From NCBI GenBank assembly GCA_002633005.1, contig NMRA01000380.1:303873-367872 (forward strand): a DNA stretch of 64,000 nucleotides, in the 5' to 3' direction. Below, one piece after another: positions 12,537 to 23,200 of the stretch. Numbering within the stretch: position 1 is the stretch's first letter; each line of letters opens with the position of its first letter. The translations under genes were made by a program, and so were the position numbers. This DNA comes from Phoronis australis (Eukaryota; Phoronida; Phoronidae). The notes under the pieces were generated by a model. It saw only the letters and a list, made by a program, of their open reading frames with translations, ran no database searches and was not told where the DNA came from.

Positions 12537-14436
12537 CAAGAACTGCTAATTCTCCCTACCATACTTGAGACCACATTTACTCCAGTTTCCTGTTTCAGTT
12601 TTCTGTCGTCTTCATTAAACTTCTTATTTCAACTCTGTAAAGTAGGACGGTAAGGATATCCTAGCTAAGCGAGAACGTCCATAGTTTCATTTCAAAATAA
12701 AACATTGAGTAACAACTCTCGTACAGTTGTTTAGTTTCTATGAACTGATTTGCATCAAATTGCTCACAACTTAGTGGGCATTAACGACTTTTTAAAACCA
12801 AATTAGTGTGATACAATGCCCAAGGGTAGCCGCTTTTTGAACTGGGTCGCAGATTATGAACAAAAAAGAAGAAAAAATTAATTACTTAGTAACGTATAAA
12901 ATAATAAAGAAAATGTAGATAGGCGCCTATGACGACATAATAGAAATACATTTAATACCCAAGAGTAATGATAAGATAGCATGGTATGTCAGTAAATAAT
13001 CATCTATGTATTACCGCCAAATTAGCTGAAAGAGGTTAAAACGTACTTTAATCTTCCAGTTGTCAATTGTCTTTCGGAAATAATAAATATCAAAATTACG
13101 GGTATGCTCGGCGTCTGATATCACGTGTCGTTAACCAATAGGTCAATGATCTCTATGTCTCAATTATTGAATGTAAAACTTTCTTTTTGTTGAGGGGGGG
13201 GGTGGTGCGAGTTTGTACGTTAAGAGTGAGAATGGCTTGATTTTTTGTCTTACATGTCTTTGTATTTATGTTCTGTATACCAACAAAAAAACTTCTTTCT
13301 GTCTATGGCAAGAATGTACAGTTCTGGTTACCGATACGCTCCATTTGACCACCAACTGAAGATTCATGGGTAATATTTCAAATACTTTCATAGTCCGAAC
13401 CAATGAAAATCCTTGGAAAGCTCATCTATAAAAATCCCAGTGATGAATAGATTCGATGTAAAGTCAAACTCAAGTCGTGTGACATGCTCGAAAGGACCAA
13501 CAAGAGTCCCACAAGTGGCATCATGAACCTATGGACATATAACCATGCTATTATTCACCGACTAACTTAGGAATTCCCTGCAAGGGACAAATTTTCCCAC
13601 CACTTAGTACGCCAAGGTATTGAAAGCTACATGTACAAAGTTTCCAAAGTAATGGGCATATGGTTGCAAACAACGTGCATTGCCAGGTTTTAATTTTGCG
13701 AGAGGGAAACATTGCAATAAACATAAATTCAAGGGGTCCGTGCTGGATTACACGGGGACAGAACTCTCATTTGTCCCGGAGATAAGAAAGCGCGAGACTT
13801 CGTTTTGGAAATCAGGTACGATTTCGTGTCTCTCGTTGGATGTCGGGAAGGCGAAGAATTTCACATCACGCATCCACAAGTATTTGTCAAGTTTATCAAA
13901 CTTCGGAGTTGCAACGTACAGTACAGCAGCACTTTGTTGGAACTGGAGAGAAAAACTTCAATGAACCATATGAAACTCCGATGGCACGAAAACGAGGCAG
14001 CAAATATGCCTGACGGATGTTTTTGGCATTGTGGGTAAATACAGCGAGATTAGAGTGTCACTGTGTAATCCGGGACGGCTCTATTGCACCCCGTATTCAC
14101 TGTTCACAATCATCTTCGGCTCTTTAAGGTTATCTTAAACCTTATTCACAAAAACTGCCAATGTGTGAAATCTAAGCTACATGTATGTCGTTCGTAAAGC
14201 CCTAGCTTATCTTGTTCAAACTATTGAAAATGTATAACAGCTTGAGTAGGCGGCCTACCATGTTATAATGTTCGATTCTGTAATCAAACCACAAGCTTTT
14301 TGACCAAAAGTTTGTACCTCAGTCGGAATAAGAAAACCATCCACTATTCTCGACTCAGTGCTCCCGTGGCCTCCTCGGAGTTCTTGTACATCAGTTTAGG
14401 AAAGGTTCCCGTTCGACTATGCCGGCCATGTTATCC
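12537..14436. repeat. Left copy of a 1.9-2.0 kb direct duplication (probable allele A)
   Basis: This segment begins TCAAGAACTGCTAATTC and matches 14826-16820 in order along its whole length, with scattered substitutions and small indels. It ends at GCCGGCCATGTTATCC, where a TTAA-flanked element begins. Relative to the right copy it lacks about 83 bp that would fall near 13154. The open frame at 13680-13964 is shared, but the right copy has a one-base deletion in the GTTGGATGTC region, which argues against coding. No gene is recognised inside. Confidence 0.9.
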
Positions 14437-14824
14437 TTAAAGGCGAAGGCAACCTTTTTCCATGTCATTTTGAGCTAAAATAAGGTTGGTTGGTTATCCT
14501 AGACATGTTTTCCACTTAATTACAGCTTTTCGTAATTTTATTAATTACTCGTCCGCTACTGCGGAAGTGACGTTTTAGGAGGCAAGCATTTCGCGCCAAT
14601 TTCTTTTCATATAGTCTGACTGTGAGAGCTGCCGAGTCAGTCATTGTTTTACCTCGGTTGTGTTAAGTTCCGTCGTCGTTTGCTTTCATTTACTAGTCAG
14701 TCAACATGCCACACTGTTGCTGCGTACCGGAATGTACTAATTATCGGCTCACGCGCGCTTTGGGAGTACCTTTGCATCGCTTTCCGATGGATGACACACT
14801 TCGCCGTACTTGGCTCGTTCGTGT
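14437..14824 (+). mobile_element. 5' end of a TTAA-flanked, THAP-containing transposon (Kolobok-like), truncated at a contig join
   Basis: TTAA at 14437-14440 is followed by AGGCGAAGGCAACC, which resembles the TTAA-AGGAGAATGCCAC terminus of the element at 24142. About 265 bp downstream lies an ATG opening a THAP domain. The Kolobok superfamily is known for TTAA target duplications and THAP-domain proteins. The sequence is cut by a single N at 14825, so the 3' end is not visible. The duplicated segment at 14826-16820 reaches the equivalent site (about 16820) and continues without the element. Confidence 0.6.
14706..14824 (+). CDS. THAP-domain protein, N-terminal fragment
   Basis: The frame opens with ATG at 14706. 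The first residues contain a run of three Cys and then C-T-N, followed by V-P-L-H-R-F-P, a run of charged residues and R-x-x-W-L. This is the first half of a THAP zinc finger (C2CH): the first Cys pair, the conserved Pro of the HRFP block and the invariant Trp. The distal C-x2-H is not seen because a single N interrupts the sequence 40 codons in. THAP domains bind DNA and occur both in host regulators and in P/Kolobok transposon proteins. The TTAA terminus upstream favours a transposon origin. The frame is intact as far as it can be read. Confidence 0.7.
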
Positions 14825-14825
14825 N

Positions 14826-16820
14826 TCAAGAACTGCTAATTCGGCTCCCTACCATACTTACTCCAGTTTCCTGTTTCAGTTTTCTGTCGTCTTCATTAAA
14901 CTTCTTAATTTCAACTCTGTAAAGTAGGACGATAAGGATATCCAAGCTAAGCGAAAACGTCCATAGTTTCATTTCAAAGTAACATTGAGTAACAACTCTC
15001 TTACAGTTGTTTAGTTTCTATGAACTGATTTGCATCACATTGCTCACAACTGGGCATAACGACTTTTTAAAACCAAATTAGTTTGATATAACGCCCAAGG
15101 GTAGTCGCTTTTTGAACTGGGTCGCAGATTATGAACAAAAAAGAAGAAAAAAAATTAATTACTTAGTAACGTATAAAATAATAAAGTAAATGTAGATAGG
15201 CGCCTATGACGATATAATAGAAATACATTTAATACCCAAGAGTAATGATAAGATAGCTTGGTATGTCAGTAAATAATCATCTATGTATTACCGCCAAATT
15301 AGCTTAAAGAGGTTAAAACATACTTTAATCTTCCAGTTGTCAATTGTCTTTCGGAAATAATAAATATCAAAATTACGGGTATGCTCGGCGTCTGATATCA
15401 CGTGTCGTCAACCAATAGGTCAATGATCTCTAAGTCAAGTTCTGCTCTGGCCCTGGGGTCAGTGCTTATCTGCATTGACCCAGATGAAACGTCCAAGTAT
15501 TGCTACAGTGGACTCAATTATTGAATGCAAACCTTTCTTTTTGTTGATGGGGGTGGGGCGTGTGTGTACGTTAAGAGTGAGAATGGCTTGATTTTTTGTC
15601 TTACATGTATTTATATTTATGTTTTGTATACCAACAAAAAACTCTTTCTGTCTATGGCAAGAATGTACGGTTCTAGTTTCCGATACGCACCATTTGACCA
15701 CCAACTGAAGATTCATGGGGAAGATTTCAAATACTTTCATAGTCCGAACCAGTCAAAATCCTTGGAAAGCTCATCTATAAAAATCCCAGTGATGAAGAGA
15801 TTCGATGTAAAGTCAAACTCACGGCAAGTCGTGTGACATGCTCGAAAAGGCCAACAAGAGTCCCACCAGCGGCATCATGAACCTATGGACATATAACCAT
15901 GCTATTATTCACCGACTAACTTAGGAATTCACTGCAAGTGACAAATTTTCCCACCACTTAGTACTACGCCAAGGTATTGAAAGCTACTCGTACAAAGTTT
16001 CCAAAGTAATGGGCATATGGTTGCAAACAACGTGCATTGCCAGGCTTTAATTTTGCGAGATGGAAACATTGCAATAAACATGAATTCAAGGGGTCCGTGC
16101 TAGATTACACGGGGATAGAACTCTCATTTGTCCCGGAGATAAGAAAGCGCGAGACTTCGTTTTGGAAATCAGGTGCGATTTCGTGTCTCTCGTTGATGTC
16201 GGGAAGGCGAAGAATTTCACATCACGCATCCACAAGTATTTGTCAAGTTTATCAAACTTCGGAGTTGCAACGCACAGTACAGCAGTACTTTGTTGGAACT
16301 CAGTGGAGAGAAAATTTGCAATGAACCAGACAACAACAAATAACATATGAAACTCCGATGGCACGAAAATTACGAGGCAGCAAATATGCCTGACGGATGT
16401 TTATGGCATTGTGGGTAAATACAGGGAGATTAGAGCGCCAGTGTGTAATCCGGGACGGCTCAATTGCACCCCGTATTCACTGTTCACAATCATCTTCGGC
16501 TCTTTAAGGTTATGTCAAACCTTATTCACAAAAACTGCCAATGTGTGAAATCTAAGCTACATGTATGTCGTTCGTAAAGCCCTAGCTTATCTTGTTCAAA
16601 CTGTTGAAAATGTATAACAGCTTGAGTAGGCCTACCGTACCATGTTATAATGTTCGATTCTGTAATCTAAGCTTTTTGACCAAAAGTTTGTACCTCAGTC
16701 GACGGAATAAGAAAACCATCCACTATTCTCGTCTCAGTGCTCCCGTGGCCTCCTCGGAGTTCTTGTACATCAGTTTAGGAAAGGTTCCCGTTCCAGTCGA
16801 CTATGCCGGCCATGTTATCC
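14826..16820. repeat. Right copy of the 1.9-2.0 kb direct duplication (probable allele B)
   Basis: Begins directly after the single N with the same TCAAGAACTGCTAATTC start as 12537 and follows the left copy to GCCGGCCATGTTATCC at 16820. It carries about 83 extra bases near 15435-15513. At the position where the left copy has TTAA plus the THAP element, this copy reads TAAAGATGC and continues into unique sequence. The best reading is the other haplotype of the same locus, not a genomic duplication. Confidence 0.9.
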
Positions 16821-18225
16821 TAAAGATGCATTGATACCATGTAAGCGTAAAACCCTTGTTATTTTATTATTTGTTTTTGATTCACATTTTGGTTCCTCAG
16901 AGTCTCTCACAACGCCAGACAAACTGCATTTCGTGTGCTCGTTGATTTATGCAATACATGAGCGTTTTTTTGCAAAAATCGAAACGGGTTGAAGTGTTTT
17001 CCGGACGTTAATTAGAAAGGGACAGATGGCTGATGTTTCCGCTATTTCAAAAATGAAACCTCTAAGACAGTTCTCTCTTGTAGACCGAAAAATGTTTAAT
17101 TCAAACCGCTATAGAGGCTAGTGTTCTCTGGCTCAAACACAGCATTACTCCAACTAGTTACTGAGGCTTTTTAGACTTAAAGCAAAATTTACACTTTTTC
17201 TTACACGACGGTGATATGTCGCCGGAGCCAGGCGGCATTTACGGCTGAAGTAATTATAATATACAATCCCTGTAAACTTTGAAGCTCTTTTTTATTTGAA
17301 ACGCGCATGCTTTCGAGGATGTTCTTTCTGGTAACATAATGGAATCCTATCAGGGTATTTGTGTACGAGACCGAGTTATGACAGTAAACAGTCGGTTTTC
17401 TTTTTAGCGAACTAGCAAACCGTCACCTCAGTGTCCCAGAGCCCGGCTAAGAAGCAGCTCAGGCAAGATTTGTTGTTCGGTCAGAGACTATCACCATGAA
17501 TTACGTTATTACCCATTTATGCCCCTGTATCCATAAAGGAACAAAACAACCGTTCCACTGGCTTTTAGTTGCAGCAAAGTCGAGAATTCAAATATCGTTG
17601 TACATTGTCCGGCTGGGAGTAATGATATTGGTCCTAGGCATGGGTTCTGAGTCTCCAGTCGGGTTGAAGTTGTTCACGAGCTCCGTTGCAGTGCCATCTT
17701 TGGGGTACGAGGAACACTGAAAGTCACAAATCCTCTCTTAGTTTAGTAGTAGTGACATTGTGTCTGGACAATCATATGCAGGCTGCTGCTCCTCGAATGT
17801 GTCAGGAGTTTGGTGTTTTCAGTCATTATGTGCTCTTAAATTGGCCGAGTTGATAATCAGATTTATAGTAGTTATTAAGCCGAAGTTGTCTCACTCTTGA
17901 TTCTTGTAAGTTATGTACTGTCGTCACTTGTAGAGACAAGAGTAGAGACAGGAAGAGGTTCCTTGTAGAGATTAGTCTTAGATTAGAGAATCGAGACAGT
18001 GCCACTCATCTCACTCAGTGAGATTCTCACTGACTCCACTTTATTCCCTTTTTGATTTAAGTCTATTAGGCGTGCTCAAGGCAGCAACGCACTTTATCGC
18101 CTGTGCTGGGCCCGTTCCAAGGGTGGCTCTATCTATGCGTCGCCTGTGCCTTCGGCATACACAGGTATTAGTGTCACTGGTCATGGTGACAATAACCGGC
18201 ATTGCCTTGGCATTGTCTCCTACCA

Positions 18226-18299
18226 CAGGCACCTTGTATCAGCCCTCAACGATATACTATAATATTAGTATATCATTGATGGCTGATTAAAGGTGCCTG
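18226..18299. repeat. 74-bp hairpin with long, near-complete stem
   Basis: CAGGCACCTT (18226-18235) pairs with AAGGTGCCTG (18290-18299). ATCAGCC pairs with GGCTGAT. GATATACTA (18251-18259) pairs with TAGTATATC (18266-18274) across a 6-base TAATAT loop. The stems are separated by 2-base mismatches, with one C/A mismatch in the top stem. The size and symmetric internal loops are like a microRNA precursor, but a tiny inverted-repeat transposon remnant would look the same. Either strand could be the template. Confidence 0.7.
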
Positions 18300-18517
18300 C
18301 CTATAACGTAGAATTGTCGTGAGGACTTGATAGGGACCTCAGGGGTCTCACGCTCCACTGATTTATATACACTAGCTTGAAAAGGCTTTGCCCAGCTACA
18401 CATTTTGTGTCACGAAAGAGATAATGATACCTGAAGCTAATGCTGCAAGTACAACTTTTCTCGTTTATCACATTGGTGTAGACTCACAGTAGAACTGTGA
18501 TTTTCTGTTGAGCCCAA

Positions 18518-18555
18518 ACTGTCCGGAGTTGCACCATATACCAACTCCGGACGGT
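18518..18555. repeat. Hairpin, 11-bp perfect arms extended to 14 with a wobble
   Basis: GTCCGGAGTTG (18521-18531) and CAACTCCGGAC (18542-18552) are exact reverse complements around a 10-base AT-rich loop. ACT and GGT extend the stem by three pairs including one G-U. It is GC-rich in an AT-rich region. Role unknown. Confidence 0.7.
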
Positions 18556-19966
18556 CTCACACGATTTAGCGTTATGTGTGCTCCTACTGACTGTCTTCAT
18601 ACCAGTTCTTTCTGCTTGTCATGCCTTACTACATTAGTCTTGGTGCATAGCTGTATACTAATTATAGAGCTTTGCTGTATTTTGACTATAGTCTTCAGCT
18701 TCACAGCAGCTAGCTGGCTGGCTAGTCATGCCTTTGGCCTTGTGAGGAAGTTTGTTATTGAGTCAGTTATAGTCGAGTGAAACACTGGTGATAAACTGGG
18801 TTCAAACATTGTAAAGTCAGTGACAGGGGCGTAGGGCCCTCGATTCCTCAATTTTGGGGACCCCTTTGAAGCATGCGTAATTCGATCCCCTCGACAAGCC
18901 CAAATTTCCCCTCCGATGATCAAATAATACGTTTCAAGGTTAGAATCATTACTGCAAAATGTCAGGTTTGGCTCCCGGAGGTTTGTCGATAAGGGATGGT
19001 GGAGGTGACTGGGGGNATTTGTAATTGGTGGTGACTGGGGGAGGGGCCTGATTGATGGAGTGATACATACACAAAGGTGTACATTGCCAGTGTATTACTA
19101 TACTTCATTCAGTGTTACACCACTACCCGCTGTATCATTTTGTTCTTTGGTGCCCATTATTACCGAAATCCTCAAATTTTAGTTATATTTGTGTAAAATG
19201 AATCTTCCTCAATTTTAAAGTATCCATAGACTTTCTTTTTAAAATGTCCTACATTAGGAGTTGTGTTTGTAAGTATTTAACAATGGGTGTGAAATATGTC
19301 TGAACATACTATTGAATTGGCCACATCTTGTCTTTTAATTTTGCCATAAGAATATATCAAAATTTGAAAGTTCTGATGAGCTTGTAGTTTTAGATTCACC
19401 TTTCAACTCAAATTCAAAAGGACCTAGTTCAGTCTCAATTCCAATACAGGTGGGTCACGGTGATGTTTGGCACTCTTCTACAAAATGTACAAATTTCACT
19501 ATTTATAACCCCAACCTTGTATCAAAATGAGGAAACTTATACTTGATGTGTTAAATATAAAGCAATAAGATGGTCCCAGATAGAAGTCTCCTTTCTCTTG
19601 GAGGCACATTTTTTTCAATGGCCTTGCTTTAGAAATGACGGGCTGGTTTGAGGTATCATGTCGGAAAATATTTTGTCCATAGATGTTTCTCAAGTTAATC
19701 CAAGTTTTTGTTGTCAGAGTTATGTCCCTCTGCGCAATAGCTATTCACTGATTTTGGAAGTATGAATATAGTTAATTGAGTCGACAAAAACTTGACAAAA
19801 GCAAGGCCCAACAAATAACATTGATGAGAAATTCCAGTGGCTTGAAAGAGAGGCTGGAAAATTGCTTGATGGATGTTGCAGCATTGTGGGTAAATTTGAC
19901 TAGATTCGAGTGTCAGGCCGTCCTGTGGGAAAGGATGGGAGCACGGTGGTCATACGTCGCCTGAGC

Positions 19967-20100
19967 CAGGGCTCGACATAACGAGCTGCAGGTNTTGCGA
20001 CCTGGCATTTACTAATGCGAGCTGGATTTTGAAAATGCGACCTGGGATTTTGGCTAGGTCGCAAAATGCGACCTGGCGATTTTAATAGCGTCGAGCCCTG
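19967..20100. mobile_element. 134-bp MITE with 11-bp TIRs and 5-bp target duplication
   Basis: Starts CAGGGCTCGAC and ends GTCGAGCCCTG, perfect 11-bp inverted termini. It is flanked on both sides by TGAGC (19962-19966 and 20101-20105), a 5-bp direct repeat read as the target-site duplication. The interior is built of TGCGACCTGG repeats and one inverted CTAGGTCGCA. A single N lies at 19994. No coding capacity. The CAGGG terminus is reminiscent of hAT elements, though those normally make 8-bp duplications. It ends 60 bp before the CIAO1 start codon. Confidence 0.8.
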
Positions 20101-20150
20101 TGAGCACTACTTAGAGTTGCCTGTACCGCAATGAGCCTCTTGTTTTGTAG

Positions 20151-20160
20151 ATTACCTGAG
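20151..20160 (+). promoter_or_regulatory. Possible 5' UTR splice acceptor just before the CIAO1 start
   Basis: A pyrimidine tract CCTCTTGTTTTGTAG ends at 20150, ten bases before the ATG. This suggests the coding exon is preceded by an untranslated first exon spliced in here. An in-frame upstream ATG at 20131 lies before this acceptor and would be intronic. Confidence 0.45.
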
Positions 20161-20293
20161 ATGGCCAAACTAGAGCTGTGCCATACCCTCGAGGGTCATC
20201 TGGACAGAGTATGGTGTGTGTCCTGGAACCCCACCGGCACGCTCTTGGCTTCCTGTGGAGCTGATAAAGTCATCAGGATATGGGGCAAGGAAG
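20161..20293 (+). CDS. CIAO1: CIAO1 coding exon 1
   Basis: Encodes residues 1-44 plus one base, covering blade 1 up to IRIWGKE. The donor is AAG-GTATAAT (gt at 20294-20295) and it ends in phase 1. Confidence 0.95.
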
Positions 20294-23200
20294 GTATAAT
20301 TGCAAGCTCTCTAATTAGGATATACATTGAATCATGATTAAGGATGGTTTCAAATCGAGACATTGAAACTTGAAAGGAATATACGTAACTTTCAGGGTAG
20401 TTTTTCTCGTGAAAGTGTTTCTGTAATTTTTGACACCAATAATTTAGTTCTGTAAATAGAACTTGACTTCCATTTATTTCAAATTTTGCATATGAGATTC
20501 ATTTTGATTAGGAGAACAGTTAAGGCCCTTTCATACTAACGTCGAAGCGTCGATGTGTCGGGGAGTTGCATTCAGTATGAACGGATAACTTCTGTCCTGG
20601 ACTGAAGTTAACAGCACCAGTTAACTTCGCAGTAAACAGGTGGATTTAAGAGCGGAGCGTCGTCACTGCTGTGCAGTATGAACTGTCAACTTCGGTTCCA
20701 TCGAAGTTATCGCCAAGTGCCTCTGTTATCGTCAACAATTAAAGGGCAGCGTCATCACTAATAGTTGCTTATATTTTGCTCAAATAATCACCAATCGAAT
20801 TAAAAATGAATTTTATGTCAATTAGTTCATGTTCCCAAATTGTCCCATTAAAAGAATCTTAGCGTGCAGCGCTACATTGGGATTACTTCGATGACATTAG
20901 CGTTGCAGTTTAGGTCGACGCTGTGCTCAGTATGAAAGGGCCTGTAGATGACCATTGTTTAAAGTAAGCCTACGCATAACTTCAGATGCTCATTAGAGAA
21001 AAACCTGAAATGTGGGGTTGACTCCAGGTAATTATCATTTGTAATTCATCGTGAATAGACAAATCACTCTGGCTCAGACAAATCACCCGGGCATTTATTG
21101 CGCCATGAACAAAATAATTCTCATTTAAAATCACGTATTTCCAAAGTATTTGAAAATGACAATGAAAAAAGTAATGCTCTTTGCTATTTTCTTATTTGTT
21201 TAGTTTTGTTGTGGTTAAAGATATACAACAAAAATCGTGCCTTCCGCATATGCAGCAGAATACCTAAACAAGATTGACCTACTTGAATAATGAGGTCACA
21301 CTGAACCCATCACTGTAAGCAAATAATTAATTGTGGTTGGATTTTTTTCATTTAAAGACCTTCATTATTGATTTTGCATGATAGCAATGAAATGGAAAAC
21401 ATCTTACAATGCCAAGTGGTTGATGTGTTGTTCATCGATAATGCTCACAGAGAGGCTGGATCTTATCAATGTTACGGTTTGCAAGCCATTGTGCGTTTGG
21501 CCAAATTGCTCATGAAAGTTACGCACCAGCATTCATAAGTAATTTATATAACTCTAGTCACCGCACTATCATCACTGATTGTCTAGTAGGCTTTTCGTGG
21601 AGATTCATTGTAATGAGGAGTATTACGTAACTGTTCTTTCTCACATGCTAATTTCTGAAATGGCGATTTCTATGAAATTTTTATTTGATATTCAAAGATA
21701 GGACAAGTATGCAAACCATGGAGTCAAACCAGCTTTGAAATTAATGTGAGGGGACATTCGTAACTTTACGCTTATTGCTATTCTTATTTAGTTGCAAATG
21801 TTCAGTTATTCTTATGCTAATGTCTTTGTTGCGTCTCAGTGCACCTTTGTTACGTGGGCATGTGGGCGCGACTGTATGTGTCAGACACTTCGCTAGCGAC
21901 AGGCTTAGGAGAAGGGTGTTTCCTTCCTTTGTCTTCATGAAAATTGATCGTTATCATGTGCAATTGAACTGAAACGTATGCCTGATGAGATGAAATACAC
22001 ATTTTTGATGTTCAGTGGAGACTTGTTCTGTTACATTATGATTGCCTAGTCTGTGTTTTTTACCCGCGATGCTAATCATTTCTCCCATATAATTTATCGA
22101 TCTCATCGCTGTCTGGTTACTGCTAAAGATACTTTTGGCCCATGTTTAGCTATCAATATTAAATTTTTAATCAAACTGCTTTGAAGTTTAAAATCATCAT
22201 GATACTCATTCGATCTTGAATTGTTGCCGGCAACTCAGTTCTTGGGCAATACATACATGCGCCATATTTATATCTGCCATTTTAGGGTTAGCCAACTCCT
22301 ATTAAATCTGGAGGAATTTCTTGAGTTACTGGTGGTTTTTATGTTTTTGTTAGTTCTGTAAACAAAATCCTGTCGTGGTAATGGTTATTATGAGACTGCA
22401 GTTTATGAGAGAAAATGACTTAATTCTCTGTTTTAATTTTTTTTTGTTATCCAGCTAAACAGAGCAAAATACAGCTTGAAATGAGGCAATCAGTAGCTGT
22501 GTTTAGTAGTTTACCGCCTTAGGATTGTATTGGAAATCAATTACAGTTATTCAAGACTTGTCCAGTATCTTTCTCTTTCATTTAAAGAATATCTGTCCAA
22601 TGTTGACTTTTTTCACGATTTCTCACATCTTAAAAAAGCTTATTAGTTGTGATGTTGTTTGTGATTATATCACTCACATGGTAAAGAAACTGTTACCTGT
22701 TGTGTTTTGTGTCTCAAAAATTTCTTTTTTATCCCAGGCAGCGAAAGTTATTTGTAATTATGGCCCTCTATCCCTCAATTTTGAGGCCAAACGTCTGCCT
22801 CATTCCCCTTGCAAAAATGTTAAAAAATCACAAAAATTCTCCTCAAGTCACTGAAAATTTCCCTTGAGGTTCGAATCACTTGTAACTCACACAGGTGACA
22901 ATTTGAAAGAACCCAAAGGTTTTGGCTACTTGAGGCAGAGCCTATAAGGGTTTGCAACAGTGGTTGGGGGTGCTATTGATGGTGATTGGGGGATTAAATT
23001 TTCCCCTCACCCTAAAAAAATTCCCTCTCAGAAGGCACAGGCACCTTTTGCCTCTAGTGATCAATTGCCTTGGTTATAGTCAAGACTTCCTACCAAAAGT
23101 CTTAGTGTTTTCCTTCATAAGCTGATTTGTTGCCTTTTAGGAGACCAGTGGGTGTGCAAGACCATCCTCCAAGATGGCCACCAGAGGACCGTCCGCAGTG

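Larger units (their letters stand above)
16821..19966. other. Intergenic stretch upstream of CIAO1
   Basis: No recognisable coding sequence. It contains two strong hairpins (18226-18299 and 18518-18555), a G-rich repeat-like patch near 18825-19060 with a single N at 19016 between two GTGACTGGGGG blocks, and a segment at 19860-19915 resembling part of the duplicated 12.5-16.8 kb unit. CIAO1 promoter or 5' UTR sequence may lie near 19.8-20.1 kb, but no core element stands out. Confidence 0.55.

Noticed and set aside
13680-13964. 94-codon frame shared by both copies of the duplication
   Set aside because: The other copy (16037-16324) has a one-base deletion that changes the frame halfway. The frame opens at TTG, and no domain is recognised.
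16086-16364. - strand frame with V-K-F-F-A-F-P, considered as another THAP domain
   Set aside because: The Cys pair, Trp and C-x2-H of the finger are not in place.
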